Source of the DNA: Oscillospiraceae bacterium
Lineage (GTDB): Bacteria; Bacillota; Clostridia; Oscillospirales; Acutalibacteraceae
Direction of reading: 5' to 3'
Length of the DNA: 56,653 nt
NCBI GenBank assembly: GCA_015065965.1
Contig: SVPH01000018.1
Span: 1-56,653 of the forward strand
Of the stretch, positions 51,234 to 56,653 are shown in pieces (positions within the stretch are counted from its first letter, which is position 1; each line of letters opens with the position of its first letter). Made by a program: the position numbers and the translations under genes. The notes under the pieces were generated by a model. The model was given only the letters and a program-made list of their open reading frames with translations, was not told the origin of the DNA and ran no database searches.

Positions 51234-51722
51234 TTATATTATACTCATTAATTTTGTTATAACAGTAAATTCCCTAAGGTACAAACTGCTCACGCCTTCA
51301 TTTTCAGCCCTGTATTTTTCATGCTCACCGAAAATTTCAAGTGCCTTATCAATCTCAATCCATTCAGGAACAATTCCGTGTTCAATCTCAATATCGGTAA
51401 GATTCGGGTTGCCCACACCCTTTATTTCACAAAGAAAATAGTTGTTGATAAACAGCGTTTCGTGAAAATACTCGTTGAATTCAAACACCTGTTTGCCCAC
51501 TTCAACATCATAGCCCGTTTCCTCGCAAAGTTCTCTTTTGCAGCAAGCCTCATATGATTCTCCGCTTTCAACCCCGCCACCCGGAGTCATATATACACCC
51601 GTATTCAACTCATGGGAGAGTAAAATCTTACTGCCGCTGACAATCAGACCTCGGCAGCCAACCCTTGTTTTTTCAGGCGAATTCATATATTCAGCGCTGT
51701 ATTGTGTAATTTTTTCAAGCAT
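51234..51722 (-). CDS. Nudix hydrolase
   Basis: 162 residues with a complete Nudix box: GGGVESGESYEACCKRELCEETGYD in two overlapping parts, i.e. the G-x5-E-x7-RE-x2-EE-x-G pattern. It hydrolyses a nucleoside diphosphate linked to another moiety; substrate unknown. Last gene of the operon, 25 bases after the radical-SAM gene. Nudix proteins of this size are common near GNAT and methyltransferase genes in Firmicutes. Confidence 0.92.
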   Translation of the reverse strand: MLEKITQYSAEYMNSPEKTRVGCRGLIVSGSKILLSHELNTGVYMTPGGGVESGESYEACCKRELCEETGYDVEVGKQVFEFNEYFHETLFINNYFLCEIKGVGNPNLTDIEIEHGIVPEWIEIDKALEIFGEHEKYRAENEGVSSLYLREFTVITKLMSII

Positions 51723-51747
51723 TCTTTAACCTCATTTTTTATTATTT

Positions 51748-52497
51748 TTATGGTTCATATGTATCAAGAATCTCAATTATATCCCGCTTACAAATATTGC
51801 TGCCGAGAATATCTCCGTTTGCGCTGAAACAGATTGCACGGATATCCGTCGGATCTTCCCAATACGGGCTTTTGGTTTCAGTGCTCAAATCAAAATATTC
51901 ACCCAGATATTTGAGTGCATTGCCGCTTGGGAATATCACATTTCCTTCGCTTGTTTCAATGCCCATTTTGTTAAAATCAGCAAGAATTTCTCTTGTTTTA
52001 TTGTTAAATGGATTCTCGGAATCCGGACTGACAAGCCACGCAGGATGAACTTGCAATTTAACATTTGGCACATTAACCGCTTTTACAAAAGACTTTACAT
52101 GTTCAAGCGGAATTGTTTCCTGATGAAAAGAATCAACCGAAAGCAGAATTTCGTTCACACCGCATTCGATAATCTTTTCTGCAACAGACTTTATTTTGTT
52201 ATAATCCCTGCTGAAAAAGCCGTTGGTTATGAGTTGCCTTTGAGGGATGTTCATTTCCTTTGCGGCTTTATGTATTTCACAAACGGTCTCACAGCAAAGC
52301 AAAGGCTCACCGCCGAATGTCATAACGGATTCGATGTTATATTCTTCGGAAATTCTTCTGACAGCGGTTGCCGCTAAATCTTTATCAATGGCATCTGAAT
52401 TTTTATGTTCTCCCTGAGAACAATGTTTGCATCTGCCCGTACAGGCCATAGTGACAACAAACTCTATGCGGTTAAGATTTTTTAAGTGTTTATTCAT
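51748..52497 (-). CDS. Radical SAM protein, function unknown
   Basis: 249 residues. The cluster motif is CTGRCKHC (Cys19-x3-Cys23-x2-Cys26), and SAM binding is suggested by VMTFGGEPLL. The barrel continues through RQLITNGFFS and EILLSVDSFHQE. The C-terminus has CFSANGDILGSNICKRD, a pattern seen at the entry of SPASM-like regions, but too few cysteines for a full second cluster. This could be a peptide- or metabolite-modifying enzyme; no precursor peptide gene is visible beside it. It follows the GNAT gene by one base. Confidence 0.88.
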   Translation of the reverse strand: MNKHLKNLNRIEFVVTMACTGRCKHCSQGEHKNSDAIDKDLAATAVRRISEEYNIESVMTFGGEPLLCCETVCEIHKAAKEMNIPQRQLITNGFFSRDYNKIKSVAEKIIECGVNEILLSVDSFHQETIPLEHVKSFVKAVNVPNVKLQVHPAWLVSPDSENPFNNKTREILADFNKMGIETSEGNVIFPSGNALKYLGEYFDLSTETKSPYWEDPTDIRAICFSANGDILGSNICKRDIIEILDTYEP

Positions 52498-52498
52498 C

Positions 52499-53071
52499 TT
52501 AATTTTCCTTAATATTTTTCATAAGTTTAAAATATTCTCCGTTTTCATCTGCACCGTCAAACAAAACCTCTGTAAATCCGAATTTTTTATACATATGCAG
52601 AGCATTGATGTTATCTTTGTCAACACCGATTGTCATTTCAGAATAGCCCATTTTCTTTGCTTTGTCAACAAGAAAAGCAAGTATTTCACTGCCTATGCCG
52701 CGGTTTCTGTACTCCTTCTTCACTATCATTCTTGAAACATAGATTCTTTGATCAGGTATGGTATAATCACTGTCACCGGTATCTAAAACCAACGCACCCT
52801 CTCCGATAAATTCACCGTTGATTTTATAAACAAACACCATGCGGTTGCCGTTTTTTATTTCTTCAAGCCATGTTTCGGCAAGCGGCTGATTTTTTATGTT
52901 CCAGATATTTGAACACTTATGGTAATCTTCGGGTCTGAGGGGTTCGATTGTAACTGTTTTTTTCTCATGTTTTTTATATGCAGATATGTCAAGTATGTTG
53001 TGAAATAAACTTTTTGTTTTGTTGCTGATATTATTTATCTTCATTATTGTACCACTTTTCCAAATCTTCAT
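52499..53071 (-). CDS. GNAT family N-acetyltransferase
   Basis: 190 residues, GNAT domain from ~43: TIEPLRPEDY, SRMIVKKEYRNRGIGSEILAFLV (acetyl-CoA-binding RNRGIG) and INALHMYKKFGFTEV. The N-terminal ~40 residues are basic and unrelated to the fold. ATG 53071 (AAGGGAAAG upstream) and ATG 53044 (AGTGG upstream) are both possible; the first overlaps the preceding gene by 41 bases. Acceptor unknown. Confidence 0.88.
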   Translation of the reverse strand: MKIWKSGTIMKINNISNKTKSLFHNILDISAYKKHEKKTVTIEPLRPEDYHKCSNIWNIKNQPLAETWLEEIKNGNRMVFVYKINGEFIGEGALVLDTGDSDYTIPDQRIYVSRMIVKKEYRNRGIGSEILAFLVDKAKKMGYSEMTIGVDKDNINALHMYKKFGFTEVLFDGADENGEYFKLMKNIKEN

Positions 53072-53999
53072 ACTTTCCCTTAAAATGAAAGCAGCGCCCG
53101 TTTTTGCTCATTCCGATTTTTGAAAGACCTAATTTTTCAAGTATACCTATAGATTTATGATTAGTAATATTGGCATAAGCCTCAACAAATTTCATGCCTT
53201 CACTTATATTATCAAATAAAAACCTATACAATCGCCTGAAAATGTTTTTGCCTTGATATGCCGATTTGAACTGAATTTCTTCCATCATAAATGTATCTTC
53301 ATTCGTATAATACTGAAAAAAGCCTATAACTCTTTCGTTATCTTTTATGAGAACAATCTGCCGATTCTCGCGCTTCAAGCCTTCACTCACGCCTTCATAC
53401 CAACACTTATAATCTTCTTCTCTTGTATTACCCGTTGGAGCAATAACAGACATGTTGTCGGCAAGAATATTAAATATTTCACGCGATATACGGTAAAAAT
53501 CGGTTTTATCAAGATAACTGAACGATATCGTCTTATCATAACGCATAAAAACAAACTCTGTATTCCTGTTAAACCTGTCAGGAATTACTTCACTGTATTT
53601 TACTGCAAAACCACATTCGCAATAACACTTTATTGCTCTCTCATTCCATGAGCGCACCTGCACCCAAATTTCTTTGTCAGGATATCTTTTACGGCATTCA
53701 GTTATTGTTTTGTTTAAATATAGTCTCCCTAATCCTTGCCCACAGAACTGCGGAGCAATACCAATACCTATATACACTCTTTCTTCTTTAGGGATAATGC
53801 TTGTATATGCAACAAGCGTTTCGTTATTCCAAAAACAGAGGTACTTATGTGCATTTTCTGCTTTGATTATGGCTCTTTGCTTTTTTAACGCATCTTCATA
53901 TGTCATGTAATTATAAACAGAATATGGTTGTTCATATTTCCAACTGCAAATTTCTTTTAATGCTTCGTGATTTATCGGTTCAAAATCAGTTTTTTTCAT
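53031..53999 (-). CDS. Tandem GNAT acetyltransferase
   Basis: 322 residues holding two GNAT domains in a row. The first (~1-155) has VYIGIGIAPQFCGQGLGRLYLNK and AIKCYCECGFAV; the second (~160-310) has MMEEIQFKSAYQGKNIFRRLY and HKSIGILEKLGLSKIG, where the acetyl-CoA loop is degenerate. One active and one regulatory or substrate-binding copy is a common arrangement. ATG 53999 is used; a TTG at 54005 has the better-spaced GGAG. It overlaps the GNAT gene upstream by 14 bases. Confidence 0.88.
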   Translation of the reverse strand: MKKTDFEPINHEALKEICSWKYEQPYSVYNYMTYEDALKKQRAIIKAENAHKYLCFWNNETLVAYTSIIPKEERVYIGIGIAPQFCGQGLGRLYLNKTITECRKRYPDKEIWVQVRSWNERAIKCYCECGFAVKYSEVIPDRFNRNTEFVFMRYDKTISFSYLDKTDFYRISREIFNILADNMSVIAPTGNTREEDYKCWYEGVSEGLKRENRQIVLIKDNERVIGFFQYYTNEDTFMMEEIQFKSAYQGKNIFRRLYRFLFDNISEGMKFVEAYANITNHKSIGILEKLGLSKIGMSKNGRCFHFKGKYEDLEKWYNNEDK

Positions 54000-54501
54000 C
54001 AACAAACCACTTCTCCATTATCACACTTCCGCCATAGTCTTCAATTACTTTAAAACCGTTTTTCTCGTACATTGAATACGATACAGGAGTATGCTTAAAA
54101 ACATTGAGCACCATTTTTAAAAAGCCTTTTTCACGGGCATCTTCCTGCAATTTTATGAAGGCGCTTTTGCCATATCCTTTTCCGCGGAATTCTTTTTTTA
54201 TTACATTTTCCGTAACAAATGCAGTGTTTTCTTCAAAGGGACTTTTCTGATAACCTATAACACCGATTTTCTCGTTCTTTTCGTTCACTACAATGTAAAT
54301 ATAGTTATCTGCGGAATATGCACCATTAGAAAATATATCGAGGAACTCTCTTTTGGCTGCTTTCCGCGCTTTGAATTTGAATTTTTCATCTCCTGATTTA
54401 ATTAAATTATCTGCATAATTTTTCACTGACCATTTTGAAAATTTTCTGAATTCATCTTTATTCATGCGTTTGAAACTGATTTGTTTTAATTCAACATTCA
54501 T
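53986..54501 (-). CDS. GNAT family N-acetyltransferase
   Basis: 171 residues. The acetyl-CoA-binding loop is in VIKKEFRGKGYGKSAFIKL and the C-terminal signature is PVSYSMYEKNGFKVIEDYG. It belongs to the YhfA/unnamed single-domain GNATs; acceptor unknown. It lies nine bases after a P-loop kinase gene and overlaps the next GNAT gene, so it is tightly coupled in the operon. Confidence 0.9.
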   Translation of the reverse strand: MNVELKQISFKRMNKDEFRKFSKWSVKNYADNLIKSGDEKFKFKARKAAKREFLDIFSNGAYSADNYIYIVVNEKNEKIGVIGYQKSPFEENTAFVTENVIKKEFRGKGYGKSAFIKLQEDAREKGFLKMVLNVFKHTPVSYSMYEKNGFKVIEDYGGSVIMEKWFVDEKN

Positions 54502-54510
54502 ATGCTCACC

Positions 54511-54993
54511 TTAAATACTCTTCATAAACTCTGAAACCTGCCGTTGTGACTTCAGCACAATGGTTTTATCTTTATATTTCTCCACGATTTCCGCATAGGA
54601 CTGCCGCCTTTCTTTGTTTCTGCAACCAAACAAAGTGAACTTCACAAACCACCGGTTCAAATCATTTTTATACCCATCCTGTCTGCGTGATTTTGTTCTT
54701 TTCACTGCACGGTAAAAGCAAGTCAGCCGAGGCAGAAGAAGCAAAACTATCATATCTGCCTTTTCGAGGCGTTCATCGTAAAACAGATATTTATAATAGC
54801 CGTCAATTATCCATCTATCCTTTGCCATAAAATCCGAAACCTGCGGCAAAACAAGTGAATCATCAATCGGGTTCCACTCCTTATCCCACTTGATTTCATC
54901 AAGGTGAAGAACGGGAATATTCTTCTTTTCGGATATATAATCTGACAAATATGTTTTTCCGCTGCCTGCATAACCCAAAACTGTTATTTTCAT
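54511..54993 (-). CDS. Adenylate-kinase-like P-loop protein (FlaR/topology-modulation type)
   Basis: 160 residues from ATG 54993 (AAAGGA nine bases upstream; TTG 54999 is less likely). Walker A GYAGSGKT at residues 7-14, VLHLDEIKW as Walker-B-like region and WIIDGYYKY. A small nucleoside or metabolite kinase fold; members are annotated as topology-modulation proteins on weak grounds. The insertion with RRQDGYKNDLNRW distinguishes it from the second copy next to it. Confidence 0.86.
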   Translation of the reverse strand: MKITVLGYAGSGKTYLSDYISEKKNIPVLHLDEIKWDKEWNPIDDSLVLPQVSDFMAKDRWIIDGYYKYLFYDERLEKADMIVLLLLPRLTCFYRAVKRTKSRRQDGYKNDLNRWFVKFTLFGCRNKERRQSYAEIVEKYKDKTIVLKSQRQVSEFMKSI

Positions 54994-55004
54994 AATCAAA
55001 TCCT

Positions 55005-55493
55005 TTATAATTGTTTTATATACGCATCCGAATCTTCTCTTGATTTGAAAATTATCACTTGCTTCTTGGCATTATATTTATCAATCAATTCATATATTTT
55101 AGGCAGGCTGTTTACGGGAAATTCTTCAATAAATTTCAAGAAAGCAGGATCAATTTCTTTTTCTATCCACGGCATATCATAACGCCCCTTGCCCAGTCTG
55201 TCCGTAGCACCCTGAATACATACTTCTGTAGGCAAATCAAACAGAAAAATCGTATCACACTGCTGAATACGCATTTCGATTGTTCTGTTGTAGTTGCCGT
55301 CAATTATCCATTCAGGTGTTTTGAAAATTTCTGCAACCCTTTCGTCATATTCTTCTCTTGAAATATGAGTTTTATCAGGCTTATGCCATATTGCATCCAG
55401 ATAATATAACGGCAAACCCGTGCATTTATTCAATTTTTCTGCAAAAGTTGTTTTTCCGCTTCCGGGACAGCCTATCACAATGATTTTTTTCAT
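55005..55493 (-). CDS. Adenylate-kinase-like P-loop protein, second copy
   Basis: 162 residues: Walker A VIGCPGSGKTT (residues 6-16), LYYLDAIWHKPD, EWIIDGNYNRT. Related to the neighbour at 54511-54993 in length and motifs but clearly diverged, so the pair is not a recent tandem duplication. It probably phosphorylates a small molecule or nucleotide. The start overlaps the methyltransferase stop by four bases. Confidence 0.88.
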   Translation of the reverse strand: MKKIIVIGCPGSGKTTFAEKLNKCTGLPLYYLDAIWHKPDKTHISREEYDERVAEIFKTPEWIIDGNYNRTIEMRIQQCDTIFLFDLPTEVCIQGATDRLGKGRYDMPWIEKEIDPAFLKFIEEFPVNSLPKIYELIDKYNAKKQVIIFKSREDSDAYIKQL

Positions 55494-56233
55494 ATTTTTC
55501 TCGCTTTAACTATCAAGAAATTAGGTTTTATATATTCTTTAACAATTGTAGGTAACTTTTCTATTGCCCAATCTTCCGGTACAGGTTCGCAGACTTCTTC
55601 AATTATAAAGCCTGCTTTTGCAAGAGCGTTGAAAATATTGCTGATTGTGCGGTGATATTTCACAACGCCGTCAACATACCAATGAATTCTGCGCTCACCC
55701 GGTTCATTGTAATTTGAAAAAGTGTATGAAACTCTGTTACCGTTCTCATCTTTATTGAAATGACCGTTTCCGTCAATCGTTGCGGTTATAATCGGATGCT
55801 CTTGTGAAAATAAAAGTTGACCGCCGTTATCCAGCGTCGAATACATAACTTTAGCAAAAGCATCAAAATCCTTAACATAATGAAATGCCAGTGAACTATA
55901 AATGAAATCAAATTTTTTATTGAGTTTTGATATATCCGTCATGCTTATATTGAAGTATTCAATTTTACTGTGTGACGATTTTTCCTTTGCAACTGAAAGC
56001 ATCTTTTCCGATATATCAACACCGACAACCCTTTCAGCACCTTTGTTCACAAAATCAAGGCAGTTATGACCGTAACCGCAACCTAAGTCTAAAACAGATT
56101 TACCGTTTAAATCAGGCAGCATTTTTGCCATTGCAGGCTGTTCAAGTAAGTCGTTATAGTTGATATCGTTATCTCGTAAAGCCTTGTAGCCTTCAAAAAA
56201 GATTTCATTGTCAAAAATATTTTGTTTGCTCAT
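55490..56233 (-). CDS. Class I SAM-dependent methyltransferase
   Basis: 247 residues. SAM-binding motif I VLDLGCGYGHN (~46-56), VVGVDISEKML, FDFIYSSLAFHYV and LLFSQEHPI. It resembles the Methyltransf_11/UbiE-like small-molecule methyltransferases rather than rRNA methylases of the Erm type, but rRNA action is not excluded. TTTTGGAGGA lies upstream of ATG 56233. First structural gene of the eight-gene operon, 20 bases after a regulated terminator and preceded by an 18-codon leader peptide. Confidence 0.9.
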   Translation of the reverse strand: MSKQNIFDNEIFFEGYKALRDNDINYNDLLEQPAMAKMLPDLNGKSVLDLGCGYGHNCLDFVNKGAERVVGVDISEKMLSVAKEKSSHSKIEYFNISMTDISKLNKKFDFIYSSLAFHYVKDFDAFAKVMYSTLDNGGQLLFSQEHPIITATIDGNGHFNKDENGNRVSYTFSNYNEPGERRIHWYVDGVVKYHRTISNIFNALAKAGFIIEEVCEPVPEDWAIEKLPTIVKEYIKPNFLIVKARKI

Positions 56234-56253
56234 GGTTTAATCCTCCAAAACAA

Positions 56254-56280
56254 ATAAAAGCACCTCCGAAACGGAGATGC
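56254..56280 (-). terminator. Regulated terminator (attenuator) ahead of the methyltransferase operon
   Basis: GCATCTCCG / CGGAGGTGC, 9 bp with a 3-base loop, followed by TTTTATTTG, and located between promoter and first gene. Its 5' arm can instead pair with CGGAGTGC inside the leader peptide (56333-56326), so the two structures exclude each other. Confidence 0.85.
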
Positions 56281-56305
56281 CTCACACTTACCGAAAGATA
56301 CTACA

Positions 56306-56362
56306 TCAATCATAAACGGACAAAACGGCACTCCGATTAAATGTGTTAATCATTCTTGTCAT
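56306..56362 (-). CDS. Leader peptide of 18 codons (uORF) upstream of the attenuator
   Basis: ATG 56362 with AGGTGG five bases upstream encodes MTRMINTFNRSAVLSVYD, then TGA at 56308-56306. It lies between a consensus promoter and a terminator, in the same transcript as the methyltransferase. The bases over its ribosome site and start (GGACAAAA, 56369-56362) are perfectly complementary to TTTTGTCC near its end (56325-56318), and CGGAGTGC within it is complementary to the terminator arm. These features match leader peptides that sense stalled ribosomes; the inducing drug or amino acid is unknown. Confidence 0.72.
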   Translation of the reverse strand: MTRMINTFNRSAVLSVYD

Positions 56363-56392
56363 TTTGTCCACCTGCCTTAAATAATTTTCTAC

Positions 56393-56421
56393 ATTGTAAC
56401 AATATAAAAAAAATTTGTCAA
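56393..56421 (-). promoter_or_regulatory. Promoter of the attenuated methyltransferase-GNAT operon
   Basis: Minus strand perfect TTGACA (56421-56416), 17-base spacer, TACAAT (56398-56393). The transcript should start near 56386, giving a ~150-base leader that contains the uORF and the attenuator. Confidence 0.9.
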
Positions 56422-56430
56422 TAGTCTTAT

Positions 56431-56458
56431 AAAAACAAAAACCGCCTCTATTGAGACG
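56431..56458 (-). terminator. rRNA operon terminator
   Basis: Stem CGTCTC / GAGGCG (G-T pair included) with AATA loop, followed on the minus strand by GTTTTTGTTTTT. It lies ~85 bases after the 23S 3' end, leaving no room for 5S rRNA. Confidence 0.82.
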
Positions 56459-56540
56459 ATTAATTTCGGTGTTATTCAATACACCCTGAAAACTGAACAA
56501 AGGTGGAAACGAAGTAGTAACGGAACTTGAGATATAAACA

Positions 56541-56653
56541 TTGGTCAAGCCCTCGACCTATTAGTATTGCCAAGCTGAACGTGTCACCACGCTTACACAT
56601 GCAACCTATCAACCTCATAGTCCATGAGGGGTCTTACTGGCTTACGCCATGGG
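56541..56653 (-). rRNA. 23S ribosomal RNA, 3' end (partial)
   Basis: Read on the minus strand, the stretch ends ...CTAATAGGTCGAGG-GCTTGACC, the conserved 3' terminus of bacterial 23S rRNA, preceded by GTGGTGACACG and other helix-101-region sequence. The gene runs beyond the window; its 3' end is near 56541-56543. The segment 56459-56540 after it is unique spacer. Confidence 0.93.

Noticed and set aside
56306-56548. An 80-codon frame running through the rRNA terminator and operon promoter
   Set aside because: Most of it overlaps the rrn terminator, spacer and 23S end; only the last 18 codons, after a ribosome site and downstream of the promoter, are kept as a leader peptide.
1-56653. Insertion sequences, prophage genes, integrases, CRISPR arrays or attachment sites
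   Set aside because: No transposase, recombinase, phage structural gene, direct-repeat pair flanking an insert or repeat-spacer array was found on either strand.

Overview
The window reads as chromosome from a strictly anaerobic, low-to-moderate GC, Gram-positive gut or rumen Clostridium relative (class Clostridia, probably an Oscillospirales/Ruminococcaceae-type organism). The grounds are pyruvate formate-lyase with its radical-SAM activase, a reverse rubrerythrin under a PerR-type regulator, lipoproteins with Gram-positive lipoboxes, strong GGAGG ribosome sites, sigma-A promoters, a T-box leader, GTG/TTG starts, and many glycoside hydrolases. The taxon is inferred; no identity search was possible. 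Coding density is high, and operons are tightly packed and closed by clear hairpin terminators.

Layout. 1-2054 (+): end of pflB, then pflA. 2087-7709 (-): a GH3 glucosidase with inverted domain order, then a Dabb protein, a GH43 enzyme and a secreted lipase-like hydrolase. 7811-13374 (-): a complete seven-gene pyrimidine operon, pyrC-K-D-F-E-B-I, from one promoter with a very short leader. 13480-15232 (-): a glycerophosphodiesterase and a LytTR/DUF3021 pair. 15350-16405 (+): a PerR-like regulator with a perfect palindromic operator, and reverse rubrerythrin. 16475-18148: a PepSY lipoprotein, a tiny ribbon-helix-helix protein and a zinc-ribbon membrane protein. 18259-22888 (+): an operon of lipoprotein, GH2, WYL regulator and DUF3798 binding lipoprotein. 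22938-25592 (-): a T-box leader in front of one polypeptide joining an XRE helix-turn-helix, a cupin and an acyl-CoA synthetase. 25641-32318 (-): CotH-type secreted protein, phosphohexomutase, GH38 alpha-mannosidase and a NifU-like protein. 32478-37336 (+): Nnr, a lipoprotein and a GH63-like enzyme. 37536-40889: orphan MazF (+), then serS, mrp and an HGSNAT-like membrane acyltransferase (-). 41010-44579 (+): GtrA, a free-standing methionine synthase reactivation domain and a short MetH. 44619-51144 (-): aldose epimerase, secreted GH43, AlkD, a secreted clan-A hydrolase with CBM35-like modules, and a flavoprotein. 51234-56233 (-): an eight-gene operon of small-molecule-modifying enzymes. 56541-56653 (-): 3' end of a 23S rRNA gene.

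How it works together. Much of the region serves glycan use: secreted enzymes (GH43, clan-A/CBM35, CotH, lipase-like) and cytoplasmic glycosidases (GH3, GH43, GH2, GH38, GH63-like) that would finish imported oligosaccharides and feed hexose phosphates through the mutase. PFL and the pyrimidine operon are core metabolism; PerR/rubrerythrin handles peroxide.

The two most unusual finds are regulatory. First, the operon at 51234-56233 (methyltransferase, two adenylate-kinase-like P-loop proteins, four GNAT domains, a radical-SAM protein, a Nudix hydrolase) is preceded by a strong promoter, an 18-codon leader peptide and a terminator with competing pairings. That is the architecture of ribosome-stalling attenuators on antibiotic-resistance genes. 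Second, a complete T-box (tRNA-sensing) leader sits in front of an HTH-cupin-acyl-CoA-synthetase fusion instead of an aminoacyl-tRNA synthetase. The best-fit specifier codon is AUC (Ile), suggesting branched-chain acid activation for isoleucine synthesis. In addition, three unrelated secreted proteins share an aromatic amphipathic C-terminal tail that may be an unrecognised surface-retention signal.
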